NCBI GenBank assembly: GCA_035048485.1
Contig: CM068587.1
Coordinates: 52,815,501 to 52,879,500 of the forward strand
Direction: 5' to 3'
DNA from: Pteria penguin
Lineage: Eukaryota; Mollusca; Bivalvia; Pterioida; Pteriidae
DNA: 64,000 bases
In this document: positions 19,792 to 31,277 of the stretch, in pieces
Layout of the letters: each line of letters starts with the position of its first letter
How positions within the stretch are numbered: position 1 is the stretch's first letter
Translations under genes and position numbers: made by a program
The notes under the pieces: model-generated
Database searches by the model: none
What the model was told of the DNA's origin: nothing
The model's input: only the letters and a program-made list of their open reading frames with translations

Positions 19792-22700
19792 GTATGTAAT
19801 AAATGTAATTCATATTTATCTGTAGAATGAATTCTGTTCACATGTCAGAAAATGGTTGATTTTCAACTTCCAAAATTTAAAATCAGTCATTCAAGTGTAT
19901 GCTTTTCTTTGTGATGGATACTGGCATCAACCTGAGTAGTTTCAAGGTAACAGCATCCGTCCTGAATGTCGAAGATTCCAGGATCTGGTAAGGGTGAAAC
20001 GATAAACCGTTTTACGGTATACCGCAGTAAATGGGGCCACGGTTCGGTTCATGGTGCAGAGGCTGAACGACGGTACGGCAACAGTTCGCTTCTGTATTTG
20101 TTTGGTCGAAAATTTTCATTTGGTTTCTTCCGAGTCCGCCGAAGTTTGTTTACAAAATGTCGGCGAACGAGGTAGAGTTGGAGGCTCCGCCGGCCTCATT
20201 CAAGTTGAAAGTTTGGGGCCATTTCAACTTTAAAGCTGATATCGTCAATGGAACTAAAAGTCTACGCAAAGACAGCACTACTTGTAAACAGTGCTTCCCC
20301 GTCGTATCATATAAAGCCGAAACACGTCGAATATGGCGACCCATATGCGTAGGCATCACCCGGATATAACTTTAACGGGATGCACCAGAGTGTCGAAACA
20401 ACCTGTAACTGGCAGCTACATCTACAAGAAGCTCCAACCCATATATTTAATTGCTCAGGGGATTTCAGTTCCCAGCGAGAGGGCGTCTTCTACAGCTGGA
20501 GATATTGTGACTGCACAGCGATCAGCTTTATCTCCAAAAAATGTTCTTGATATTTTGATTTTCTTAAAGAAAAACATGAAATTAGAATGAATATCATCAT
20601 TTTCTGGTGATAAAGCTGACCACTATGCAAAAAGAAAATGATAATAAAACAGATAAAAGTTATATTTTTATTTCTGCAGTACAAAAGCCATATCGCGATA
20701 CGTATCGTGTCGTGGCATTGGTATCGCGATACGTATTGTATCGTGAGGTAGCCGTATCGTTGCACCCCTAGGATCTGGGCATAGTTTTTCAGTCTGTCTG
20801 TAATACAAATATAGATTTGGTGCCATGACCTGGATTAATTTTTCGCTTGGGTTTCCAGTGTTAGGAAACGTCTTGCAGGGGGGAAGTGTGATAGATGCCA
20901 GTATCAACCCAGATACCTCAATGGTGAGAGTGTCTGCCCTAAAAACTGAAGGTTCTTGATTCATTTCCCAGATCTGGCCACTATTTTCCCCCCTGCCTGT
21001 TATATGTGTACAACTTTTTGTATTTCAGAGCTCTAGTATTTAGATAGAGATAAATGATACTGGTGGTGTTTCCTGGTCATCACAAAATTATGATATGTAT
21101 TGCAGATATAATGGACATTTACCAGTAGGTGATAAGGGAAGAAGGAAAAGTAAATTCATATTGTGTAAGAGGCCATCAGGAAATGGGGTGAAACCTTACA
21201 GAAAGCACATCGTCAAAAATCCACAGTCAGCAAAAGTAAGTAGTGTATCAAGGAATATTGCTCAAGTGGAATACCACTGCAATCAGTCCTCATTTATTAA
21301 TATTGGATAATGTAAAAATTCATAAATTATGACTGAGTGCAAGTACTAACCATAATAATTAAGACGGAGTATATGGTGTTTCATCCATCATTCTGTCATT
21401 CCATTCTGCTTATAGAAAAAGTGTCCTAACTTTTAAAAGATGTATAGTACATTTCATGTGGTTTGAAAAAATTGCACAAAACACTGTGGGAAAAACCACC
21501 AAAATGATAATGGGAATGCAGGTGGAAATTTACCTGTATCCATTCACACCTTTATAAGATACACAGTGTATTTTGTAATTCTTGAATTTACACCTGGATG
21601 TTGCCCAATGTGGTGGGAGAAAAAATTAACACCTGGACTGTACTGTAGAAAATTCATAATTACAGTAGCATGTCTGCTCTGATAATGAAACTCTTGCAAC
21701 CAAGCCCCTAGGAATGGATGGGGTAGGGAGAGAAGGTCAAGAACAAGTACTTTGTCAATTTTTGAGTTATGCCCTAACTTTTCTAAGTTTTGAAATGCTT
21801 CAAAAATATTTATTAAAGAGAATATTGTTTGGGAACCAGGGACATCTGTGTTTCATAGACATATTTTGTCTCATTTTACAACCATTTTTGTAAACTTTTC
21901 TTATGATTTCACAATCAGAGTCCAACATTATTTTCATGATACATGTATCATGAAATTTTGATAATTTCACAAGTTCTGAATATACTCATTTAGTTTCATG
22001 AGATTCTGATGATTTTAGCAAAATAATAAGAGTGTGAGTACTATCTTTCTTTTATTCCTCCATTATCTTTTTCAATTTTGTCGAATATTATTCTCATTAG
22101 TTTTGATTTCTCTGCAGATAAATCTTTATCATCAGGGAATTATCCACTTTTTATGTATTTTCTTTATGAGATAAATTGTCATGCTCTGGTAATGTGCTCT
22201 ATAAAGATAGAAAATGTTTTCTCAGCTTAAATATACATATGTATTTATTCTTATTTACTACAGTGTATGAAGAAGCTGTTCTTTCCTGTTACGACTACAT
22301 ATCTTTAATATTCAAATGATAAACTTACATTTCTTTTTTATTAGTAATACATTTTGATGAAGTTAGCAAGAAATTTTATTCTTGGCACACTCCTGGGAAT
22401 AGTTATTCAGTTAACTCTTGGCTGAAATTTTGATTTATACAAAAATGACATCTCTTGTCATTTTCTGGATTTATCTTAATTCCTTATTCTTGTAAGAGAG
22501 ATAAACTTGCTTGTAACCCAATTGATGCCAGGCCAGGAGTGTAGAAAATAGATCTGTACATAACAAAATTAAAAAATTGTTTCATCTGGCATTTAAGTTT
22601 CGTTCTAGTAAATTCATATGATTCCAGTTTCTTTCACTTATTTCAGCGATCATCCTTGAATTCCTACATAATATTCTGTATCAGAGACATATATACACTC

Positions 22701-25700
22701 TGTCATTATTAATAGAATAAATATTTACTGAATGGTGATATTTCTTATACCTGTCTTTTGTTGTTACATCTCTTTTATGGTACACAACATATATATATTT
22801 CTGGTATAAATACTAGATATTATTTCTCATTCATTAATAATGAATATCATACCTCTGTTATTAGAAACAAATTTTTTTCTCTATTTCTCTGGCACTTCAT
22901 TTAGGCTCTCTTTTATAATATGTCTAATTTGGCATAGGCAGCTGATTCACGTTTACTTGAAACCCGATAACTCAAATTTCTCTTTAACTGAAATTGATTT
23001 GATTTTTTAAAAGTCCAATTCTAAATTCTATAATATGAATATTTATTCTTCGCACAAACTGCAATTGTTTTACATGTAACCCACAAGTTTGAGTTATCGA
23101 GAGTCGTCTAATTTATTTTTTATTTTTGTTTTGTGTCACACCATTTTATTATTTTCATATGATTTTCATATATGGTGACTGTATTTACCTATAGCTGGTC
23201 ACAGAAGTTTAGACTTTTGCAACAGACCCACATTAACTGATTAAGCAGTGAGGGATCTTTTACATACCACATCTGTCATGACATGGGACCTCGCTTTTTG
23301 ATGGTCTCATTTGTAAGACATGCCACACACAGGAATCGTACCCAGGACCTCTCAGACATAAACCAAGCACATTTCTGATTGCCCTATGTTGGTTACTCTT
23401 GAGAGTCTACTGTAGTTAGTGCAATAAACAAATATGAAATATAATCAGACTTTAAAGTCTAACCTAAAATTTAGTAATGAAAGAAGGGGGAATAAAATTT
23501 AACTTTATTTATTTTACAACGATTAAGGGGGAATAGAACCAAATAAACGGGTAATAGACATTTTCTTCAGTACAACTTTTATACCCTGTACTGAACACTT
23601 AATGGACAGTTTCTTTTAGAATGTACCTTTTTGGTACTTACACTCACACTAGCCTTTTACTTCTGTAATCAGGTACATACCGTACATGTATGAAGATAAG
23701 ATTTACAGGATTGTGTTTGTCGTTACAGGCTGTTACTGATGCTCATCAGCATTCTGTGACTTACACTCTGTCTCGTAACCAAGCTGTGATAGTGGAATAC
23801 AAACAAGATGAAGATACCGACATGTTCCAGGTACGGTAATCAGTCTTATTCTCCTGGTTCCTTTCAGCATGATTTCCTGTACAAACTTTTGTACTGTTAG
23901 TATCTTTCATATAATTTTTAATTCACAAATATGATCAGATTGGTCAGATTTCAGATCTTAGATTTAAAAAATCCCCAAAATCTAGGTATCGGTAAAGTCC
24001 CTCTACCGTTTCCTTTTTATGTCTCTTTCTGTATCCATCTATATAGCTCTTGTCCTCATTTAATATCTGAGGGAACCCTAAATGCATTGCTTTGCCATAT
24101 TTCAGATAATGCCTACCTCTTCAGTCTGTGTTGCTGATTCCATGTTCCTTGCCCGTTTTATTCTGCCTTAATACTTAATTTAATGAAGTTTTATTGTAAT
24201 CTTTCTCTTTCTGACAGTCATTATTATCACACCTCAGACAAAATTGTTGCATTTCATTGGGTAAAAACGTGTCACATGGTGATCCCCTAAAGGGCGTCAG
24301 TAAAATTTCTTGGAATTCAGTATGGCCACTGCCTGTCCTTTTCGTTACCGCCAACTATATAAACAAAAAAATAGTCCATCCACAGTTGTTCAATGATTAT
24401 TTTCAAGTTACCTTCCTCAGTGTGCGTGATGTCAGATAAATTGAAAGGGTCTTGGCGATTTAGTTTGTTGACAAGTATGGCTCGGTTTGGGTAGACGACA
24501 CGCTTGGAAATCGACGAGAAAAGAATACTGTTTCATTGCTTTTGTTCATTCATAACAGGGTATAAAAAGGTCCTCAATGTGTTAATTTTGTTACATGGTT
24601 TGTTACTGACCTACCATGGAACATTTGGCCTCAATCCTGATGGATTTCACTGTCCCTCTGTGGTTCCGTGTTAGGTCAGTAACTAACCATATAACTAATA
24701 ATGTATCTTCAACATTTCTTCAGGTATTATCCACTTCCTCGTTCATTTAATTGTCTTTTCCTTAAAATTTGTCTTTTCAGATTGGTAGATCTTCAGAGTC
24801 TCAGATTGATTTCGTTGTCATGGATACCATACCAGGCGATCAGCGCACACCAAATGATAGCATTACACAGAGTACTATTTCTCGCTTTGCTTGCCGTATC
24901 CTCATAGAGAGGGAGCCACCATACACCGCCAGAATTTATGCGGCAGGATTTGATTCAGGGAGAAATATATTTCTAGGTGTAAGTAATTTGAAATTTGTGT
25001 TTAATAATTAGTGCATAGTATTATCGTTATATTCACTTAGTTTGAAGAGATGTTGTGTCTTCATGTATTTAAAACAAACTACTGTATGCTCACTTCTGCT
25101 AAACTTATTGTAGGAGAAGGCAGTAAAGTGGTACATGGGAGAGGAAATTGATGGCTTGACAACCAATGGAGTGTTCACAATGAAGCCAGAGGGGGGATTT
25201 AACACAGATTCCAAGCCATGTGCCTGGAGAGAAGTGTCAGTAGGTGGTGCTATATATCCCCTCAGGGAATCTAGATCCGCCCCCCTTAAAAGTAACCAGG
25301 TATGTTGTATTAGAGTCTGTATAATAGAAACAAGACCTTATATTACATCCCCTTACTGATATGTTGTGGTAAAAAGTCTGGAGAAACCAGTGAGGGGTTT
25401 GGCTCTAGTGAACTTTATATTCAATCAATAAATTTTTGCCCTCAGAATTTATGGCAAAACATAGGTAGACCACAGGGCTTTTGGCTCGTTGCCGCCCCCC
25501 TTCAAATATACCAATATAATAAGTAGGGTTAGAACTTCTGATTTACCAAAAATACACCTCCTCCCGTCTGTGTCTTAGAACTTTTTTAATTCTTCACAAA
25601 TCCTCTCAAACATGGTATCAAATGAAAGCAGAAATGTTTATCTACACATCCATATATGAATTGTCCAAATCCATGCAAAACTAAAGGCATGGTGAGTCAC

Positions 25701-28700
25701 GGAACTTGAAGTTTTGCTAAAAAAAGTTTAGTCGGACACCGAAAAGTTAATCAGGTCAGCCCCATCGCTATGGTGTAAAGCGACCGCTCGCTGCTTTCCT
25801 TTAAAAAAAAACAGTCTCTGGGGATTTACAATATACAGAAGTAAATAACTCACTACAATTGACTTGTCAAATTATCCCTCCTGTCGCCTCATCTTACCTT
25901 TGATCGTTTTCCATCCTCCATGACCCCAACCCAGATATCATTTAAACTTCAACAAGTACACTTCTTAACACGGCTTCTGAATAGTCGTTCGTAGCTTGAT
26001 GAAACTCAAGAGTTACTTCCGATTAATCAGAGGCAGCGTTAGGAAGTGTACTTGTCAAAGTTTAAATGGTTTGAATTGATTTGATGATAATTAAACAAAA
26101 TATAAAAACAAAGAATATGAAGCTGATTTTGCTTTGCTCAAATACCTGAAAAGCCAAGTTGTAGGATTTTTTTCTGGTGCTATCATTTCCTCCTGCAGTG
26201 TAGATATTTGGAATATAATCTAAATGATCTATTCTTATAGAGAAGGGAACAACAACCGTAGCATTGTTAATGTTGTTAATCTTCAGTAAGTAAGTCCATT
26301 TCCAGACATCAAAAATTGAACATCATCAAAGCTTACTTGACATTAAAATTCCAAGAGAACTTGTTGTTCTGCTGTTATTTTGTAATGTTTTCTCTCTGAA
26401 GCATTGAATTTTATTCAGTTATCCCCTGATTAAAGAATTCCTGTATTAAGTTAACTAGAATATGTGTAGTCTGGTAATTGAAGTATGAATCCAGGTGCTT
26501 TGTCTCAATCCTTTAATTATCATTGGACTATATTGCAGATAAAGGAAGAAGACAACATATTACATGATGGTACATTGATAGACCTTTGTGGTGCTACGTT
26601 GCTATGGAGATCGTCCTCTGGTCTGATAGCCTCTCCTGTAAGTTACATTTCATTAAGATAAATATGATTCTTGCATTGAAATTCCTACAGTTAAATTAAA
26701 ATGATTAAAGGAAATGAAAATCTATTCCTACTTCCTAATTATATAGATAGAGGGCTTCATTGGTCTTAACTCAGTACTGAAATTCACCAAAGTTTTTCAT
26801 CTCTGTTGAGTCTGGATTCAAAATTCAGGTCAGGGGAAAGGGGAAGTTATCATATGTACCTGCCACAGACTGGTGTAATTCTCCAAGCATACTGATATCA
26901 TCTAGCACTTGATATTGGCTGTTTTCATTAATTCATATAGGTGAATTTCATGCAGTCATGTGGGATTAAACAAACAAGGACACAAAATTTTTTTTTTATT
27001 AGCTGAGTGGGTATTTTTTGTTTCAAAAGTGTCTGTACCTTTCTGTTTGGGAATTTTAGGCCCATTTGCCTAATGTTAAAAAATGAATGTTTGGGAAAAG
27101 TTTAGACAAATTTTGGGGAAAATCAATAAAATTTGCATTGGGAAGGGTCCTTATAACAGACCTAATTTGAAGAAAAATAAAACACTGATTAGTAATTCAT
27201 TTATAAATGCAGTTAACCTTTTTCATCAGAATTCTTCTCTCAATAAATGCCTGACATCTGATAATTTGTAGCTCAGAATTGGGTTATATTACATGGGACA
27301 ACAATCATTAATATCATAAAGAAAATTTTGGGGAATCATAGTTTGTCAGGCATAATGCCCCTTACATCACTTAGAATACGAAATTTATGAATTTCCCATT
27401 GTAGAGCCCTCAGCAGTTTGAGAATTTGGTGGAAACTATAAATGCTGGTCGTCCTCAGTGTCCAGTTGGTCTGAATACCCTACAGCTCTCCAGTAAGGGT
27501 ACGCTAGGTCTGTCTGACAAACAACCATATGTTTACTTACTGTGTGGTCATGTGCATGGTCAACATCAGTGGGGACAAAAGGAGAACAACAGAACCAGAA
27601 CATGTCCACTATGTCTCACGGTCAGTATGATATGTCCACTGTCTCATGGTCAGTCTGATATATCCACTGTCTCATGGTCAGTCCACTATGTCTCATGGTC
27701 AGTCTTAATTGTACACTGTCTCATGGTCAGTCCACTATGTCTCATGGTCAGTCTTATATGTACACTGTCTCATGGTCAGTATGATATGTTCACTGTGTCT
27801 CATGGTCAGTATGATATGTCCACTGTCTCATGGTCAGACTGATATGTCCACTATGTCTCATGGTCAGTATGATATGTCCACTGTGTCTCATGGTCAGTCT
27901 GATATGTACATTGTCTCATGGTCAGTATGATATGTTCACTGTCTCATGGTCAGTATGATATATCCACGGTCTCATGGTCAGTCCACTATGTCTCATGGTC
28001 AGTCTTATATGTACACTGTCTCATGGTCAGTATGATATGTTCACTGTGTCTCATAGTCAGTATGATATGTCCACTATCTCATGGTCAGTCTGATATATCC
28101 ACTGTCTCATGGTCAGTCTGATATATCCACTATGTCTCATGAACAGTATGATATGTCCACTGTGTCTCAGGGTCAGTCTGATATATCCACTATGTCTCAT
28201 GATTAGTATGATATGTCCACTATGTCTCAGGGTCAGTCTGATATGCCCACTATGTCTCATGGTCAGTCTGATATATCCACTATACTTCATGGTCAGTCTG
28301 ATATGTCCACTATGTCTCGCAGTCAGTATGATTTGTCCGTTGTGTCTCATGGTCAATCTGATATGTCCCCTTTTTTTTATGGTCACAGAGATGAAAATTT
28401 TCAACCTTTTTCATAGCAAATTTGGTCAATTTTGAGATCAATGTATATTCTGTGAGAATGTAGGCTCCTGAGTCAAAAGTACGAAGGGCATCCACTTTCA
28501 TCTCTGTGGTCAATCTGATATTTCAAGTATATCTCATGGTCAGTCTAATATGTCCTTTATGACACATGGTCAGTTTGTTATGTCCACTATGTCTTATGAT
28601 CAGTCTGATATGTCCCTAATGTCTTATGGTCAGTCTGATGAGTCCCTATGTCTTACAGTCAGTTTGATATGCCCCCTATGTCTAACAGACAGTCTCCTAT

Positions 28701-31277
28701 TAAGTCATGTTTAGATTGTGAATTAATGTGAAGATTGTACGGTCTGTCTTGCTTCGTCTTGCCATTAGCCATCAGTCAGGATTGTAAGGTCTAAGGTCTG
28801 TCTTGCTTTGTCTTGCCATTAGCCATCAATCAGGATTGTAAGGTCTAAGGTCTGTCTTGCTTCGTCTTGCCATTAGCCGTTAATCGGTCCTTTGCTTGAG
28901 GAAGATTAACTTGGTAAGGGAATGGGTGCTACAGGGGCATTTCTGTTGCTCAAAAGCATCCAGTGAAAAATGTTCAAAATGTTTGGAATTTCAGCATTTG
29001 GAATATTCAGTATCAATCAAATTAAAGTTAAGTTGTCTAAGTTTTTTTTTTAAGGTTAATTTTCTTATATTGTTGGTAAACACTTCCTTTCAGGAGTCCA
29101 CTTCATTTATAGAATAATTTTACACAAAGTTTGGGGAAATCTCACTTGAACATAGCACATCCTCTTTCAACATAAAACACATATTACCTTAAGCTTGTAC
29201 ATAAGGACTGCTTCTGAACACAGCATTCTTTGTCTGTAACTCAAATTGTTTATAAATCCACTGCATGTATGGACACAGCCATCTTTAATTCAAAGTTGAG
29301 TTGTAATATTACTGAAGAAGAGTAGTATGAGGGAAATTGTGAAGCTTTATGATATCAAGCATTTGTAAGCTTTATGATATCAAGCATTTGTAAGCAGCTA
29401 AAGTGTCCTGTCTTTGGTTTGACCTTAAACAGTTGTTTCAGACAGCACTTCTCCCCAGAGATTATTCATCTGAGAAAATACCAGTAGTGTCTGTTTTTTT
29501 TTTGTTTAGTATATATTTATATTGATAGATGAATGACATGTCCAAAGTATGGTATTTCAGCAGCGTTGTCATTGCAGTCTTGTAACCATGGCCGGTGATA
29601 AAGTTTCCCTTCATATGGCTTTATTTGTAGGACGGACCATTTGTGAAAATCAAGATAGGATGTGAGTTATCGGTGTATGTAGATTCCGATCCCCCCACAC
29701 ATTGTTTTAATCCTTGCGGACATGTGGCATCAGAAAACACTGTCAGGTATGTATGTCAGTTCTGAATTCTTTCCTTATATACTTTTTCTTTTATCTTCTC
29801 GTTTTGAAAAGTGGTCTCTGGAAATATGAAATTTAGTGAGTAAATTATTTTCATATTTTTGTTGACATCAATAACTATTTTAGGTTTTATGTCATTGTAG
29901 GTAATTCTTTTTTAACATGATGTTAATGTGTGCTCTAAAGTTTATTTTGAATTCATGCCATTTGGAATAAGGATGGTATACTTGTATGTGTATACTCTAT
30001 ACTCCTAATTTAGCACAACCAAACTTTCAAGCAGAAAACTGGAAGTCCAGGTTTAGAATTTATCTGTGAAGTCACGATATAAATTGCTTGTCTCTCCTTT
30101 GTGATCTGTTTTATATGCCCACATTTTTGTCCTTGACTTTGACTTTTGATTAAATTTTAAAGAACTTTGACCTTGGTCATTTTCTTTAAATAGTTAGAGA
30201 TACGGCTTTCAAAATTGATATCGACATTCCTTTATATAGAGTTTTTGATTGGTAGTGTATTTTTTGGATGTTGTGACCTTGACCTTAGTTTCAAAAACTT
30301 TAGCCTGGCCATGTGTTTGGAAAAGTAAGAGATATGCCTTTCATATTTGGAATCGTTATTTCTTATGACTAAAGCTTTTGATTGATACCTTATTTTCTTC
30401 AATTTTAACTCTGACAATAAATTCAGATTATAAAAACTTTAAATTTAGCGATATTTTTTCAATAATGTATTTTATATTCATTTATAATTTTACATGTTAC
30501 ACACATTTTGATTGGTTTAGAAGGTAGTGGTATATCTCATACAAGAATTTTTTTCTTTGATGACATAATTTCCGAGTTTTCGTAACTGTGACATCAATAT
30601 ATTGACGCCATGGCAGGAGAATGATAGAGATGTTGAGACTAGTGCAGACGTAACGCACCAATGTACCAAGTATCAGAGATATAAGACATGTATGAAATGA
30701 ATTCCATGATAAGGAATGAATCTAATTCGTTTTTGGTTGTATGGAAGTATACTATGAAAAAAATGATGGAAAACTTATGTATCATGCGCTATGCACAATG
30801 ATGCAGTTTTTGGTTCTTATTTTCTAGATATATCTCCATCCAACAAAAAGAATTAGATTCGTTCCTTAAATGAAATTGTTAAGACAAGAATGTTATTATT
30901 GACAAGACCTTTTGTTTTTGCACATAGTCGGATTACATATCTACAAAAAAATAAAATTCATAGGAATTCAAGGTCATTACATTATTCAAACCCATCTCAC
31001 AGACAGCTCATGTTAATATTTTGTCGTTTGCACCAGATGCACATGTGAATAATGTAAGCTGATTTGCACCTCCTTTAAGCTGTACACATGATATTTTGCT
31101 ACATATCATATGTATGGGCATTAGACGAAGATGTTCTTGCCATATTGTAGGTACTGGTCGGAGGTCGCTGTGCCACATGGTTGCCAGGGTTTCCATTGTG
31201 TGTGCCCATTTTGTGCTACGCCTTTGAACAGTGCACCAAGTTTTGTGAAGCTTATATTCCAGGACAACACAGAGTAA
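19652..31277 (+). CDS. PELI: Pellino E3 ubiquitin ligase, 9 coding exons, 437 residues
   Basis: Joining 19652-19791, 21106-21235, 23729-23830, 24781-24978, 25114-25299, 26539-26637, 27405-27620, 29631-29746 and 31151-31277 gives one frame of 437 residues (vertebrate Pellinos are about 420). Pellinos bind phosphorylated IRAK-type kinases through an atypical N-terminal FHA domain and ubiquitylate them through a C-terminal RING-like domain in Toll/IL-1 receptor signalling. FHA-region hallmarks include KYGELVVLGYNGHLP, TQSTISRFACRI-like and ARIYAAGFDSGRNIFLG. The zinc-ligand clusters are CGHVHG...CPLC (exon 7), CGHV (exon 8) and CPFC (exon 9). All introns are GT-AG. The first coding exon has an acceptor at 19635-19636, so a non-coding exon lies upstream. 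The gene is unusual for the exon-derived minisatellite in intron 7. Confidence 0.95.
19989..20770 (+). mobile_element. Internally deleted hAT transposon (782 bp) with intact 8-bp TSD
   Basis: Terminal inverted repeats TAAGGGTGAAACGATA (start) and TATCGTTGCACCCCTA (end) match at 14 of 16 positions. The flanks are GGATCTGG at 19981-19988 and again at 20771-20778, the 8-bp duplication typical of hAT. Inside are only the two ends of a ZBED-type transposase; the catalytic core is gone. It sits in Pellino intron 1, in the same orientation as the gene. Confidence 0.92.
20157..20590 (+). pseudogene. ZBED-type hAT transposase remnant (BED finger plus C-terminal dimerisation end)
   Basis: The first frame (from ATG 20157) encodes the start of a BED zinc finger (VWGHFNFKAD, then CKQCFPVVSYK). 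The histidine half (MATHMRRHHPD) is in another frame from about 20333, so a frameshift splits the finger. The second frame then runs to TGA/TAA-bounded 20590 with SVPSERASSTAGDIV and LSPKNVLDILIFLKKNM, the C-terminal hAT dimerisation signature. Everything between, including the DDE core, is deleted. It cannot make transposase. Confidence 0.88.
21106..21235 (+). CDS. PELI: Pellino coding exon 2
   Basis: Acceptor TATTGCAG. Encodes YNGHLPVGDKGRRKSKFILC and then the conserved KRPSGNGVKP, FHA-domain start. Donor AAA|GTAAGT, phase 0. Confidence 0.93.
23195..23400 (-). repeat. SINE copy in Pellino intron 2 (minus strand)
   Basis: On the minus strand it reads through GGTCCTGGGTACGATTCC (tRNA T-arm remnant), ATGAGACCATCAAAAAGCGA and AAAGATCCCTCACTGCTT. 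These match the body of the intact SINE at 57089-57362 in the same order. It is diverged and lacks a clean tail. Confidence 0.75.
23729..23830 (+). CDS. PELI: Pellino coding exon 3
   Basis: Acceptor TTACAG. 34 codons, including SVTYTLSRNQAVIVEY and DTDMFQ, conserved in Pellino FHA regions. Donor CAG|GTACGG, phase 0. Confidence 0.93.
24593..24692. repeat. 100-bp hairpin element (MITE-like) in Pellino intron 3
   Basis: The ends are an imperfect inverted repeat of about 31 bp. ACATGGTTTGTTACTGACCT at the left pairs with AGGTCAGTAACTAACCATAT at the right. The interior is about 40 bp. No target duplication is evident. Confidence 0.65.
24781..24978 (+). CDS. PELI: Pellino coding exon 4
   Basis: Acceptor GTCTTTTCAG. 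66 codons containing IGRSSESQIDFVVMDT, the FHA-core STISRFACRI and ARIYAAGFDSGRNIFLG. Donor GGT|GTAAGT, phase 0. Confidence 0.95.
25114..25299 (+). CDS. PELI: Pellino coding exon 5
   Basis: Acceptor TTGTAG. 62 codons: EKAVKWYMGEEIDGLTTNGV, then WREVSVGGAIYPLRESRSAP, the end of the FHA region. Donor CAG|GTATGT, phase 0. Confidence 0.95.
26539..26637 (+). CDS. PELI: Pellino coding exon 6
   Basis: Acceptor ATTGCAG. 33 codons with NILHDGTLIDLCGATLLWRS, a strongly conserved Pellino segment. Donor CCT|GTAAGT, phase 0. Confidence 0.95.
27405..27620 (+). CDS. PELI: Pellino coding exon 7 (first zinc-ligand cluster)
   Basis: Acceptor CATTGTAG. 72 codons: AGRPQCPVGLNTL, CGHVHGQHQWG and, at the very end, CPLCLT. 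The donor is ACG|GTCAGT, weaker than the other donors because of C at +3. The last ~18 exon bases and the first ~12 intron bases are the founding unit of the minisatellite that follows. Confidence 0.92.
27603..28700. repeat. Exon-derived ~30-bp minisatellite at Pellino exon 7/intron 7 boundary
   Basis: The unit, about 30 bp with shorter variants, begins with the exon 7 codons TGTCCACTATGTCTCA (Cys-Pro-Leu-Cys-Leu), runs through the donor GGTCAGT and ends in TATGATA. Some 25-30 units follow the exon without a gap to about 28380. Decayed units continue to about 28700 after a ~120-bp interruption. Nearly every unit retains a GGTCAGT that could act as a 5' splice site. In one frame the array encodes repeated CPLCLMVS. 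Confidence 0.93.
28731..28883. repeat. Three-copy tandem repeat, ~54-60-bp unit
   Basis: GGTCTGTCTTGCTTCGTCTT followed by GCCATTAGCCAT occurs three times in succession, separated by CAATCAGGATTGTAAGGTC-type sequence. It lies just downstream of the exon-derived minisatellite in intron 7. Confidence 0.85.
29342..29396. repeat. 27-bp direct duplication
   Basis: AAGCTTTATGATATCAAGCA with its flank TTTGT occurs twice head to tail in Pellino intron 7. Confidence 0.85.
29631..29746 (+). CDS. PELI: Pellino coding exon 8
   Basis: Acceptor TTATTTGTAG. DGPFVKIKIGCELSVYVDSD then PPTHCFNPCGHVASENTV, the middle of the RING-like domain. Donor AG|GTATGT, phase 2. Confidence 0.94.
30711..30867. repeat. 157-bp MITE-like element with ~24-bp terminal inverted repeats
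   Basis: AAGGAATGAATCTAATTC at the left is the near-complement of GAATTAGATTCGTTCCTT at the right, one mismatch in the core 18, and the arms extend further imperfectly. No convincing target duplication. It lies in Pellino intron 8. Confidence 0.75.
31151..31277 (+). CDS. PELI: Pellino coding exon 9 (last)
   Basis: Acceptor ATATTGTAG. The first base completes the Arg codon, then YWSEVAVPHGCQGFHCVCPF and C, the last zinc ligands, ending FQDNTE and TAA. Confidence 0.94.

Noticed and set aside
20490..20964. Minus-strand ORFs over the hAT right end
   Set aside because: They cross the element boundary and show no protein features.
27709..28435. ORFs encoding repeated CPLCLMVS or SHGQSD as genes
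   Set aside because: They are frames of the intron 7 minisatellite. They matter only if alternative donors include them in Pellino mRNA.
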